Source: Marinobacterium stanieri (lineage in GTDB: Bacteria > Pseudomonadota > Gammaproteobacteria > Pseudomonadales > Balneatricaceae). Taken from it: 64,000 nucleotides of DNA. The first letter of the stretch is position 1; the number at the start of each line of letters is the position of its first letter. The DNA lies in the NCBI RefSeq assembly GCF_900155945.1, contig NZ_FTMN01000002.1:372001-436000 (forward strand). The letters run 5' to 3'. The notes beneath the pieces were generated by a model. It did no database searches, was not told where the DNA came from, and saw only the letters and a list, made by a program, of their open reading frames with translations. Position numbers and translations under genes: made by a program. Of the stretch, positions 49,101 through 57,320 are shown one piece after another.

Positions 49101-49696
49101 AACAGACCCGCACTGCCGAACTGTCTTTGGGCAAGGACGATCTCAGCCTGACGCGCACCGTCGCACAGCAGCTGTTCCGTCTGATGTCCTATAAAGATGA
49201 GTATGAGGTGGCGCGTCTGTTCACCCAAACCGACTTCCTGAAAGAGGTCGAGCAGACCTTCGAAGGTGACTACCGCATCAACTTCAACCTGGCACCGCCA
49301 GTTCTTGGCGGAAAGAAGGATGCAAAAGGTCGCCCGATGAAGCGTCAGTTCGGCCCCTGGATGTTGAAGGCCTTGAAAGTTCTGGCACCTTTGAAGGGGC
49401 TCCGAAACTCTCCGTTCGACCCCTTCCGTTTTTCCGCCGATCGCAAGCTGGATCGTGCTCTGCTGGCGGAATACCGTGAGTTGCTGAACCGACTGGCCAA
49501 AGAACTGAACGCCAACAACTATGAGTTCGCACTGGAACTGGCAGAACTGCCGTCCGATATCCGCGGCTACGGCCCGGTACGCGAACAGGCGGCTGAAGCC
49601 GCAGCCGAGAAGCGCAAGCACCTGGTCAAGGCATTCGAGACCGGTCAGGCCACGCTGATTATGGTCGCCCAGGCTGAGGAGAAGGCTCATGTTTGA
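46175..49696 (+). CDS. Indolepyruvate ferredoxin oxidoreductase, fused alpha/beta
   Basis: 1173 residues, ATG 46175 with AAGAGGAG. N-terminal TPP-type region (GMISGYRGSPLGAYDQ, LIQMGGEGVNWIG), central ferredoxin-like clusters (C638-x2-C641-x2-C644, then CNKDFSCVNGFCPS), and a C-terminal gamma/beta region (GVGGTGVVTVGQLI). It oxidises arylpyruvates (indole-, phenyl-, hydroxyphenylpyruvate) to the aryl-acetyl-CoA with ferredoxin. Overlaps the aminotransferase by 8 bp, so the two are coupled. Confidence 0.95.
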   Translation: MTVNANTPALDDYRLEDRYLRDTGRVFLTGTQALVRIPLMQARLDQQNGLNTAGMISGYRGSPLGAYDQALWQAKKLLDDSKVDFVPAVNEDLAATIILGSQQVETDDDKQVEGVFGLWYGKGPGVDRAGDALKHGTTYGSSPHGGVLVVAGDDHGCVSSSMPHQSDVAFMSWFMPTINPANLSEYMDFGLWGYALSRFSGCWVGFKAISETVESAASVELKPLPTFVTPTDFTPPADGLHYRWPDLPGPQLETRIEHKLAAVQAFARANPIDRRIFDNKEARFGIVSTGKGHLDLLEALQLLGIDEARAQELGIDIYKVGMVWPLERQGIMDFVRGKDEILVIEEKRGIIESQIKEYMSEPDRPGEVLITGKQDQNGDPLIPYVGELSPKLLAGYLAARLDRFFGVKFTDQMDAVNCSLGITDPGGVRRMPYFCSGCPHNSSTKVPKGSKALAGIGCHFMASWMGRDTESLIQMGGEGVNWIGKSRYTGNPHVFQNLGEGTYFHSGYMAIRQAVAAGINITYKILFNDAVAMTGGQPVDGVITVDAIAKQVSAEGVKRVVVLSDEPEKYKGKESLFPAGVTFHDRSELDNVQRELRDIEGCTVLIYDQTCAAEKRRRRKRGQFPDPAKRAFINHHVCEGCGDCSTQSNCLSVVPRDTALGRKRKIDQSSCNKDFSCVNGFCPSFVTIEGGQLRKSKGLDLGAELEKRLSGTPMPTIPALNDSYDLLVGGVGGTGVVTVGQLITMAAHLESKGASVLDFMGFAQKGGTVLSYVRLANSPANLHQVRIENGQADAMVACDMVVATSQKALNVLRPNHSRIVANEAELATADYVMFRDADMQAEKRLKLLKDAVGESHFDQLDANLVAEKLLGDTVFSNVMMLGFAWQSGLVPVSMEALMRAIELNGVAIDRNKQAFGWGRLAATDRDYVMSLLSPEAREKPITPEKETLEQLVERRMKHLTEYQDAAWANEYKQLVEQTRTAELSLGKDDLSLTRTVAQQLFRLMSYKDEYEVARLFTQTDFLKEVEQTFEGDYRINFNLAPPVLGGKKDAKGRPMKRQFGPWMLKALKVLAPLKGLRNSPFDPFRFSADRKLDRALLAEYRELLNRLAKELNANNYEFALELAELPSDIRGYGPVREQAAEAAAEKRKHLVKAFETGQATLIMVAQAEEKAHV

Positions 49697-50882
49697 ACAA
49701 CTGAAAACCCTGCCCCAGGATCCGATCCTGGGCCTGATGAAAACCTTTCGTGAAGACACTCGCAGCAACAAGGTTGACCTGGGTGTGGGTGTTTACCGTG
49801 ACGAAGCGGGCAACACCCCCATCATGGCAGCGGTCCAGCAGGCGCAGCAGCGCTTGCTGGAGACCGAAACCACCAAGGCCTACATCGGCCCGGCCGGTGC
49901 TGAAGGCTTTAACCAGCTGATCGGCCAGCTCCTGCTGGGCGGTAACCACCCGGCATTGAAAGATGGCCGCGTAAACGTGGTCCAGACGCCGGGTGGCTGT
50001 GGCGCCCTGCGCATGGCCGCCGAGTTCCTGAAACTCTGCAAGCCCGACACCACCGTATGGGTGAGCACGCCAACCTGGGCCAACCACATTCCGCTGCTGG
50101 GCGGTGCGAACCTCAACATTCGCGAATACCCCTACCTGGACAAGGCCACCCTGAGTGTTGAGTTCGACGCCATGATGGCCTGTCTGGAGCAGGCAGAAGC
50201 CGGTGATGTGGTACTCCTGCACGGCTGCTGTCATAATCCGTCCGGCGCAGATCTGGACGCCGATCAGTGGGCCGCTATCACGGACCTGGTCGAGCGCAAG
50301 GGACTGCTGCCGTTTATCGATATTGCCTATCAGGGTCTGGGTGAAAACCTGGATCAGGATGCGCAGGGTGTTCGCCTGATGGCGGAGCGTCTGCCGGAAG
50401 TGATTGTCGCTTCCTCCTGCTCCAAGAACTTTGGCCTGTACCGGGAACGTACCGGTGCCCTGATGCTGATTTCGGCCAACGCCCAACAGGGCCAGGCCGC
50501 CACCAGCCAGCTGTTGAGTGCGATCCGGTCGCACTATTCCATGCCTCCCTCGCATGGGGCAGCGGTGGTCGAGATGATCCTCGACACACCTGAGCTGATG
50601 CAGGCGTGGCAGAGCGAACTCGAAGCGATGTGTGTGCGCATCCTCGATTTGCGTGCCGCCCTCAGCCAGGCACTGGCCCCGGCCGGTGACTTCAGCTTTA
50701 TCGAACGGCAGCGCGGGATGTTCTCTTTCCTGGGTATTACCCCGCAACAGGTTCAGATTCTGCGCGAAGAGTTTGGCATCTACATGCTGGACTCCAGTCG
50801 GATCAACATCGCCGGTCTGTCCGCAGACACCTTGCCACTGGTCAGTGAGGCCATGCGTGAGGTGCTTGGACGCACTGAATAA
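49689..50882 (+). CDS. Aromatic/aspartate-type aminotransferase (class I)
   Basis: 397 residues. SSCSKNFGLYRERTG has the PLP Lys (K246), and the N-terminus (DLGVGVYRDEAGN) and HGCCHNPSGAD are the class-I fold signatures. The length matches TyrB/AspC. The linkage to the oxidoreductase indicates aromatic amino acids as donors, giving the 2-oxo acids oxidised next. Followed by a terminator-like hairpin at 50901-50933. Confidence 0.93.
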   Translation: MFEQLKTLPQDPILGLMKTFREDTRSNKVDLGVGVYRDEAGNTPIMAAVQQAQQRLLETETTKAYIGPAGAEGFNQLIGQLLLGGNHPALKDGRVNVVQTPGGCGALRMAAEFLKLCKPDTTVWVSTPTWANHIPLLGGANLNIREYPYLDKATLSVEFDAMMACLEQAEAGDVVLLHGCCHNPSGADLDADQWAAITDLVERKGLLPFIDIAYQGLGENLDQDAQGVRLMAERLPEVIVASSCSKNFGLYRERTGALMLISANAQQGQAATSQLLSAIRSHYSMPPSHGAAVVEMILDTPELMQAWQSELEAMCVRILDLRAALSQALAPAGDFSFIERQRGMFSFLGITPQQVQILREEFGIYMLDSSRINIAGLSADTLPLVSEAMREVLGRTE

Positions 50883-50900
50883 GCTGAGTAGCCAGAACAC

Positions 50901-50933
50901 GGCCTCTGCCGCCTCCGGGTGACAGGGGCCTTT
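50901..50933 (+). terminator. Terminator after the aminotransferase gene
   Basis: GGCCTCTG pairs with CAGGGGCC over a 14-nt loop, followed by TTT. The T tract is short, so strength is uncertain. It would separate the oxidoreductase-aminotransferase pair from the transporter gene. Confidence 0.55.
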
Positions 50934-50987
50934 CAGTACAGTGCCGGCACTGTCCGATAACAATAACGATACCGGAGAACTCTTAAA

Positions 50988-52373
50988 ATGAGTCAGACCA
51001 CAACAAAAGCACACCAGCAGGCTGGAAACCTCTGGTCTTCACGCATGGCCTTTATTCTCGCGGCAGTGGGTTCTGCCGTAGGCCTGGGCAACATCTGGAA
51101 GTTTCCATATATCACCGGTGAAAACGGCGGCGGCGCATTCGTGCTCGTCTACCTCGCCTGTATCGCCATTGTGGGTATTCCCGTTCTGATCGCCGAGGTC
51201 ATGATCGGCCGTCGCGGAGGCCAGAGCCCCGTGGCCAGCATGCACTCCCTGACCCAAACCGAAGGCACCCGCAAGGGCTGGCGCCTGATCGGCTGGAACG
51301 GCATGATCGCCTCCTTCCTGGTTCTTTCCTTCTATTCCGTCATTGGCGGCTGGGCCCTTTCCTACGTGGGCAAGGCGGCTTCCGGCATGTTCATCGGTGC
51401 TGATGCCGATGCCATCGGTGGTGCCTTTGGCGGCATGCTGGCCAGCACCGGCGACCTTCTGCTGTGGCACAGTGTGTTCATGGCGATCGTTATTCTGATC
51501 GTCGGCCGTGGTATCCGCTCCGGCATGGAGAAAGCGATCAACACCCTGATGCCGCTTCTGTTCGTGCTGCTGTTCATCATGGTCGGTTACGCCATGACCA
51601 CCGGTCACTTCGGTGAAGCCGTCAGCTTCATGTTCTCGCCTGACTTCAGCAAGCTCACCACAGAAGGTGTACTGACCGCTCTGGGCCACGCGGCCTTCAC
51701 ACTGAGTATCGGTATCGGCGTAATGATGGCGTACGGTTCCTACCTGCCGCAGAAGGTCAACATCGCACGCACCGCCATGTCCATCGCACTGATGGATACC
51801 GGTGTCGCCCTGCTGGCAGGCCTGGCTATCTTCCCACTGGTATTCGCCAACGGTCTGGAGCCGGGCGCGGGTCCTGGTCTGATCTTTGTCACCCTGCCGC
51901 TGGCTTTCGGCCAGATGACCGGTGGTCTGATCTTCGGCACCCTGTTCTTCGCGCTGCTGCTGGTCGCCGCCATCACCTCTGCCATCTCCATGCTGGAGCC
52001 GGTGGTTGAATGGCTGGAAGAACACAAGGGCATCAGCCGCGCCAAGAGCGCATTGGTCGGCGGTCTGGCCATCTGGCTGGTCGGTATCGGCACCGTGCTG
52101 TCGTTCAACGCCTGGGCTGACTTTCACCCGCTGGGCGGCATTGCCTTCTTTGAAGGTAAAACCGTGTTCGACCTGCTCGACTTCCTGGTATCCAACCTGA
52201 TGATGCCGCTGGGCGGTCTGGCGATCGCACTGTTCGCCGGCTGGGCCATGAAGCGTCAGGGCCTGGACGACGAGATCGGTCTCAAAGGCGGTATGTACAG
52301 CGCCTTCATGTTTGTACTGCGCTACCTGACTCCGGCGGGCATCGCCGTAGTCTTCCTGTACAACCTGCTGTAA
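50988..52373 (+). CDS. NSS-family sodium-dependent amino acid transporter
   Basis: 461 residues, about 12 membrane segments. The N-terminal signature SSRMAFILAAVGSAVGLGNIW and WKFPYITGENGGGAF are the TM1 unwound region of LeuT/TnaT-type transporters. It imports amino acids with Na+. Its position beside the aromatic aminotransferase and oxidoreductase suggests an aromatic substrate. No regulator of its own is visible. Confidence 0.9.
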   Translation: MSQTTTKAHQQAGNLWSSRMAFILAAVGSAVGLGNIWKFPYITGENGGGAFVLVYLACIAIVGIPVLIAEVMIGRRGGQSPVASMHSLTQTEGTRKGWRLIGWNGMIASFLVLSFYSVIGGWALSYVGKAASGMFIGADADAIGGAFGGMLASTGDLLLWHSVFMAIVILIVGRGIRSGMEKAINTLMPLLFVLLFIMVGYAMTTGHFGEAVSFMFSPDFSKLTTEGVLTALGHAAFTLSIGIGVMMAYGSYLPQKVNIARTAMSIALMDTGVALLAGLAIFPLVFANGLEPGAGPGLIFVTLPLAFGQMTGGLIFGTLFFALLLVAAITSAISMLEPVVEWLEEHKGISRAKSALVGGLAIWLVGIGTVLSFNAWADFHPLGGIAFFEGKTVFDLLDFLVSNLMMPLGGLAIALFAGWAMKRQGLDDEIGLKGGMYSAFMFVLRYLTPAGIAVVFLYNLL

Positions 52374-52380
52374 TACCTGC

Positions 52381-52405
52381 GCCGGGCGGCGCCTCGTCGC
52401 CCGGC
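52381..52405 (+). terminator. GC-rich hairpin after the NSS gene
   Basis: GCCGGGCG...CGCCCGGC with a 9-nt loop, 8 bp after the stop. There is no T run, so it may be a terminator of another kind or an mRNA-stabilising hairpin. Confidence 0.4.
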
Positions 52406-52602
52406 CGCTCCCCTCACCCAGCACCCGCCCCTCTCCTTTGCACCCTTGGCTGTAAATCTGCTTGAATGCAGATAACGGCTCGTCCATTATTGGCGCCGCC
52501 AACGGGACCTGCCACTGATCTCTGCTGACCTGTCCCGACGCCCCGCTGATACTGCCGATTATTCTGATCAGGTTTACGACCTGAGTGTGCCGGAGTCCAA
52601 GC

Positions 52603-53565
52603 ATGGCCACGGATACAAGTTGCCAGACCGAGCATGTGGGATTTTTCCTGATCCCCGAATTTTCCATGATCTCCTTCGCAGCGGTGGTCGACCCCTTGCG
52701 CATGGCCAACCGCCTCAGCGGCAAACCGCTGTACCGCTGGCACTTTTATGGCCTGCACGATGAGCCCGTCACCTGCAGTAACGGCATTCCCATCAGCCCC
52801 AGTCGTTCAATGAACGATGTCAGCGACCTGAACCGCCTGTTCGTGGTGGCCGGCATCAATGCCCACCTGGTCGATGAGAAGCCGGTGTTCAAATGGCTGC
52901 GCCAGCTGTCACGCAATAAAGTCGCACTGGGCGGCACCTCAACCGGCAGCCTGCTGTTGGCACGGGCCGGTTTGCTCAAGGGCCATACCTGCACGATTCA
53001 CTGGGAAAACCGTGAAAGCATGCAGGAAGAGTTTCCGGGGCTAAACGTATCCGGTGAGCTGTACGAAATTGATGGCCGTATCTCGACCTGTTCCGGCGGC
53101 TTGGCCGGGCTGGACATGATTCTGCAGATCATCGCCCTGCAGCACGGTGAAGCCCTGGCCAACGATGTGGCCGAGCAGTGCATTCATCCGCATATTCGCC
53201 CGGCTCACGACAAGCAGCGCATGAAGTTCCAGCTGCGCTATCACGCCAACCACCCCCGGCTGGTACAGGCACTGGAATTGATGCGGGAAAACCTCGAAGA
53301 GGTGCTCACCTGTGAGGAGATCGGTCAGCTGGTGGGTATTTCCACCCGGCAGCTGGAGCGGCTGTTTCACCAAAACCTGTCCATGTCGCCGGCGCAATAC
53401 TATATGGAACTGCGTCTGGAACGGGCCCGCCACCTGCTTCAGCAAAGTAGTCTAACCATCCTGCAGATCGCCACCGCCTGCGGCTTCAGCTCAACGTCCT
53501 ACTTCTCGCGCTGCTACCGGAAGAAGTATCAACGCTCGCCCCGGGAAGAACGGGCACGGCCCTGA
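52603..53565 (+). CDS. GlxA-type AraC-family regulator (GbdR-like)
   Basis: 320 residues from ATG 52603; a GTG at 52585 would add six. DJ-1/PfpI-like N-terminal domain (residues 10-170, VGFFLIPEFSMISFAA, VVAGINAHL, GGTSTGS) and C-terminal AraC HTH (residues about 215-310, ISTRQLERLFHQNL, CGFSSTSYFSRCYRK). The architecture fits GbdR/CdhR-type regulators of betaine catabolism in pseudomonads and relatives. Its neighbour is a betaine/choline ABC transporter, which supports that assignment. Confidence 0.9.
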   Translation: MATDTSCQTEHVGFFLIPEFSMISFAAVVDPLRMANRLSGKPLYRWHFYGLHDEPVTCSNGIPISPSRSMNDVSDLNRLFVVAGINAHLVDEKPVFKWLRQLSRNKVALGGTSTGSLLLARAGLLKGHTCTIHWENRESMQEEFPGLNVSGELYEIDGRISTCSGGLAGLDMILQIIALQHGEALANDVAEQCIHPHIRPAHDKQRMKFQLRYHANHPRLVQALELMRENLEEVLTCEEIGQLVGISTRQLERLFHQNLSMSPAQYYMELRLERARHLLQQSSLTILQIATACGFSSTSYFSRCYRKKYQRSPREERARP

Positions 53566-53756
53566 GCCAGGCGCAGCTTGTCTACACTGCAAACAGGCAG
53601 GCGTGTAAACGGAAGCCCCCAGCAAGTCGCAATTGAACCCTCGAATGTCGGATATGTATCCTTTCGCCGCCCGCGTCTGGATTATTGTGGCTGCATGCTA
53701 ACGGCCAGCTGGCTGAGCAACGATAACAATAATGACTATAAGCAAGAGGAAAGACG

Positions 53757-54407
53757 TTGGAAATTCTCGACTTTCTTACCGGTAACCTCGATCTGATTCT
53801 AAAGCTGACGATCGAGCACATCTCGCTGGTGGCCGTCGCCGTGGGCCTCGCTACCATCACGGGTGTGCCCATCGGTATCGCCATTACGCAAAATGAGCGT
53901 GTCGCACGTGTGGTGCTTTACCTCGCCTCTATCATTATCACCATTCCCTCCATCGCCCTGTTCGGCATCATGATTCCGCTGCTGTCCACTATTGGCCACG
54001 GCATCGGCTATTTGCCGGCGGTGATTGCGGTACTGCTCTACTCCCAGTTGCCGATCATCCGCAACACCTATACCGCCATCAATAACGTCAACCCGGCGCT
54101 GCGCGAAGCGGCACGTGGTATCGGCATGAACCCTGTGCAACGCCTGCGCATGGTGGAAATACCGCTGGCCATTCCGGTGATCATGGCAGGTGTACGCACC
54201 GCTGTGGTGATGAACATTGGCGTGATGGCCATCGCCGCCTACATCGGTGCTGGTGGACTGGGTGTACTGATCAGCCGAGGCATTACCCAGAGTGATCCGC
54301 GCCAGCTGGTAGCCGGTGCCATCGCCGTCAGCATCCTGGCCGTGATTGCAGACTACGCCCTGCTCTGGATTCAAAAACGCCTGACGCCCAAGGGTATTTC
54401 AGCCTAA
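53757..54407 (+). CDS. Betaine/choline ABC transporter permease (OpuCB-like)
   Basis: 216 residues, TTG start (53757) preceded by AGAGGAAAG. About 5-6 membrane segments and the EAA-type loop (EAARGIGMNPVQRLRMVEIPLAIPV) of OpuC/OsmW permeases. It is the first of four genes of a transporter; the ATPase follows by 32 bp. Confidence 0.9.
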   Translation: MEILDFLTGNLDLILKLTIEHISLVAVAVGLATITGVPIGIAITQNERVARVVLYLASIIITIPSIALFGIMIPLLSTIGHGIGYLPAVIAVLLYSQLPIIRNTYTAINNVNPALREAARGIGMNPVQRLRMVEIPLAIPVIMAGVRTAVVMNIGVMAIAAYIGAGGLGVLISRGITQSDPRQLVAGAIAVSILAVIADYALLWIQKRLTPKGISA

Positions 54408-54439
54408 CTCTCTTCAGCGCCGCTTAACGGGACAAGACA

Positions 54440-55600
54440 ATGATAAGAATCGACAATCTGACCAAAATCTTCGAAACACCCAATGGCCCGGTGACTGCTG
54501 CCGACCATATCAATATGGAAGTGCCCGAGGGTGAGATCTGTGTGCTGCTGGGACCGTCCGGCTGTGGCAAAACCACCACGCTGAAGATGATCAACCGGAT
54601 CATTCCCTCCACCTCCGGCAAAATTTTCATCAACGGCGAAGACACCACCGGCATGAACACGGTGGAGCTGCGTCGCAACATCGGCTATGTAATTCAGCAG
54701 ATCGGTCTGTTCCCCAACATGACCATCGAAGAAAACATCGCCATCGTACCCAAACTGCTGGGCTGGGACGCCAACCGCTACAAGGCTAGAGCCAAGGAGC
54801 TGCTTGAGCTGGTCGCGCTGGATCCGTCCATCTTCCTCAAACGCTATCCGCGCGAGCTGTCCGGTGGCCAGCAGCAGCGCATAGGTGTCGCCCGTGCGCT
54901 GGCAGCCGATCCGCCCGTGATGCTGATGGATGAGCCCTTTGGCGCCATCGACCCGATCAACCGCGAAGTGATCCAGGATGAGTTCCTGAAAATGCAGCAG
55001 GAGCTGCGCAAGACCATCATGTTTGTCAGCCATGACATTGATGAAGCAGTGAAGATGGCCGATCGCATCGCCATTTTCCGCGGTGGCCGTCTGGTTCAGT
55101 ACGATACGCCGGACGATCTGCTGGCCCACCCGGTCGATGACTTTGTCGAGAGCTTTGTCGGTGATGACCGCGCTCTGAAACGTCTGCGCCTGGTCCAGGT
55201 CAGCCAGGTGATGGAACCGGTTACCACGGTCAGCCCCGGTGACAGCCTCAAGGTTGCCCTGGAGCGTATCGAGCAGCAGGGCTACAGCCACGCCATCCTG
55301 ATGGTCAACGAGCGCAACCAGCCGATCGGCTATGTATCGCGCAGTGTGGCACAGACCACCAACGGCCTCTGCGGTGAGCACTACTTCGGCCTCAAGGCGG
55401 ATACCCGGCCCGAAGATGATCTGCGCAAGGTCGCCTCATTGATGTTCAACCATGACACCACCTGGCTGCCCTGTACCGATGAGCACGGCGTACTGGTTGG
55501 ACAGGTCACCCAGCGGGGTATTACCCACTATCTGGGTGCTACCTACCACCGTGATGCACCGGTCAGCCTGGCGCAGACACTGCAGCAGATCAGCGCCTGA
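54440..55600 (+). CDS. Betaine/choline ABC transporter ATPase with CBS domains (OpuCA-like)
   Basis: 386 residues. Walker A GPSGCGKT (residues 38-45), signature LSGGQQQR, Walker B LMLMDEP, H-loop SHDID. The C-terminal part from about residue 255 holds two CBS motifs (QVMEPVTTVSPGDSL, and the stretch near TWLPCTDEHGVLVGQV), which sense ionic strength in OpuA. It energises import of a compatible solute or catabolite. Confidence 0.93.
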   Translation: MIRIDNLTKIFETPNGPVTAADHINMEVPEGEICVLLGPSGCGKTTTLKMINRIIPSTSGKIFINGEDTTGMNTVELRRNIGYVIQQIGLFPNMTIEENIAIVPKLLGWDANRYKARAKELLELVALDPSIFLKRYPRELSGGQQQRIGVARALAADPPVMLMDEPFGAIDPINREVIQDEFLKMQQELRKTIMFVSHDIDEAVKMADRIAIFRGGRLVQYDTPDDLLAHPVDDFVESFVGDDRALKRLRLVQVSQVMEPVTTVSPGDSLKVALERIEQQGYSHAILMVNERNQPIGYVSRSVAQTTNGLCGEHYFGLKADTRPEDDLRKVASLMFNHDTTWLPCTDEHGVLVGQVTQRGITHYLGATYHRDAPVSLAQTLQQISA

Positions 55601-55610
55601 GGGGGATGTC

Positions 55611-56342
55611 ATGAAAAAACCCGCATTCACCCGCTTTGCCTACGGCCTGGCACTGGTGCTGATGTTTGCACTGGGTTCGCTGGCCGAGCAGGCCGGCATT
55701 CTGGAAGAGCTGTTCAGCTACCGTGAGGATGTAGTTTATCTGGTCGGCCAGCACATTGAGCTGGTACTGATTTCAGGCAGCCTCGCAATCCTCATCGGCG
55801 TGCCTCTGGGCACAGTGTTGAGCCGGCCTCGCTTTGCCAAAATGGCGGAAACGGCCATGCAGACGCTGAATATCGGTACCACCATACCGACGTTGGCGAT
55901 TCTGGCGCTGTCCATGAGCCTGCTCGGTATCGGCATGCTGCCAGCCGTGTTCGGTCTCTGCATCGCCTCTCTGCTGCCGATTGTCCGCAACACCTACACC
56001 GGTTTGCTGGAAGTGCCGGACCATTTGAAAGAAGCCGCATCCGGTATCGGCATGACCCCCATGCAGATGCTGATCCGCGTCGAGCTGCCTAACGCCCTGT
56101 TCGTCATCTTTGCCGGTATCCGTACCGCACTGGCGATCAACGTAGGCACTGTGCCCCTGGCCTTTCTGATTGGCGGCGGCGGCCTGGGCGAGCTGATTTT
56201 TACTGGTATCGATCTTGATGAACCCTTCATGATGCTGGCGGGGGCGATTCCGACTGCAATTCTCGCAATTCTGGTCGACATCGCTATCGCTATCCTGGCT
56301 TTCATGATTGTGCCCAAAGGCGTTAACCCCCTGCGTGCCTGA
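55611..56342 (+). CDS. Betaine/choline ABC transporter permease (OpuCD-like)
   Basis: 243 residues from ATG 55611; GGGGGATG precedes. A longer frame starting at 55452 overlaps the ATPase and is rejected. Six membrane segments, with the EAA loop EAASGIGMTPMQMLIRVELPNAL. Similar to the first permease in the conserved core; the two form a heterodimer with the ATPase. Confidence 0.9.
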   Translation: MKKPAFTRFAYGLALVLMFALGSLAEQAGILEELFSYREDVVYLVGQHIELVLISGSLAILIGVPLGTVLSRPRFAKMAETAMQTLNIGTTIPTLAILALSMSLLGIGMLPAVFGLCIASLLPIVRNTYTGLLEVPDHLKEAASGIGMTPMQMLIRVELPNALFVIFAGIRTALAINVGTVPLAFLIGGGGLGELIFTGIDLDEPFMMLAGAIPTAILAILVDIAIAILAFMIVPKGVNPLRA

Positions 56343-56385
56343 TCGGCCTCAGAGCGGGATAAATATAAAAACGAGGAAATAGAAA

Positions 56386-57273
56386 ATGCGCAAACTGTTC
56401 AAACAACTGGGTACCACTCTGATGGCAGCAACACTGGCGACGGCCATTCAGGCAGAACCGCTGGTCATCGGTGGCAAGAACTTCACCGAGCAGCAACTGC
56501 TGACTGAAATGACCGCCCAGTATCTGGATAAACAGGGCTACGACATTGAACGCCGTGCCGGCATGGGCAGCGCAGTCCTGCGCAAGGCGCAGGAAAATGC
56601 CCAGATCGACCTGTACTGGGAGTACACCGGCACCTCACTGCTGGTATACAACAAGGTGAAGGAGCAGATTGCTGATCCGCAGAAGGTCTATGAGAAGGTA
56701 CGTGAACTGGATGCCAAGAAAGGGCTGACCTGGCTGAACCCGTCCAGCGCCAACAACACCTATGCGCTGGCCATGCGCAACGAAGATGCTGACGCCAAGG
56801 GCATCAATACGCTGAGTGATCTGGCCAAGGCGCTCAATGACGGCCAGGAGCTGACGCTTGCTACCAATGCTGAATGGTACTCCCGCAAGGATGGCTACAA
56901 GGAGCTGAAAAAGGCCTACGACTTCGATATTCCGCGCAGCGATATCAAACGCATGGACTCAGGCCTGACGTACGTGGCCCTGAAAGAAGGCCAGGTCGAT
57001 ATTGCACTGGTATTTGCCACTGACGGCCGCATTCCGGCCTTCAACTTCCGCGTGCTTGAAGACGACAAGGGCTTCTTCCCCAACTACGCCATCACCCCTG
57101 TGGTGCGTGATGAGGTGCTGAAGGCCAACCCGAACCTGAGTGAGCAGCTGAACAACCTCTCAGCACAGCTGGACAACGACACCATGTCGGCATTGAACGC
57201 CAAGGTGGATGTGGACCGCATGTCCATCGAAGATGTTGCAGCCGAATTCCTGACCGCCAAGGGCCTGCTCTAA
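56386..57273 (+). CDS. Betaine/choline substrate-binding protein (OpuCC/OsmF-like)
   Basis: 295 residues, signal peptide in residues 1-23 (AATLATAIQA then EPLVIGGKN). The OpuAC fold pattern is clear (IGGKNFTEQQLLTEMTAQYL, GSAVLRKAQENAQIDLYWEYTGT). It binds a quaternary amine in the periplasm and hands it to the OpuC permeases. Ends with a strong terminator. Confidence 0.92.
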   Translation: MRKLFKQLGTTLMAATLATAIQAEPLVIGGKNFTEQQLLTEMTAQYLDKQGYDIERRAGMGSAVLRKAQENAQIDLYWEYTGTSLLVYNKVKEQIADPQKVYEKVRELDAKKGLTWLNPSSANNTYALAMRNEDADAKGINTLSDLAKALNDGQELTLATNAEWYSRKDGYKELKKAYDFDIPRSDIKRMDSGLTYVALKEGQVDIALVFATDGRIPAFNFRVLEDDKGFFPNYAITPVVRDEVLKANPNLSEQLNNLSAQLDNDTMSALNAKVDVDRMSIEDVAAEFLTAKGLL

Positions 57274-57284
57274 AACCGCCAGCC

Positions 57285-57307
57285 GGGCCGGCGCTACCGG
57301 CCCTTTT
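57285..57307 (+). terminator. Terminator of the betaine transporter operon
   Basis: GGGCCGG-CGCTA-CCGGCCC followed by TTTT, 12 bp after the stop of the binding protein. It separates the transporter from the hydrolase gene. Confidence 0.85.
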
Positions 57308-57320
57308 CTGGAGCCATAAA

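Noticed and set aside
48587-49771. Long minus-strand frames opposite the oxidoreductase and the aminotransferase (also 46670-47494 and 49659-51014)
   Set aside because: They are shadows of real plus-strand genes with clear motifs; no ribosome sites or family motifs.
51039-52724. Long open frame (561 codons) on the minus strand opposite the NSS transporter
   Set aside because: It is an antisense shadow of a highly biased coding sequence: composition is Gln/His/Asp-rich and no domain is visible.
54404-55381. 325-codon minus-strand frame opposite the OpuC ATPase
   Set aside because: The plus strand has all ABC ATPase motifs; the reverse frame shows the typical Asp/Gln/Leu-rich antisense composition.
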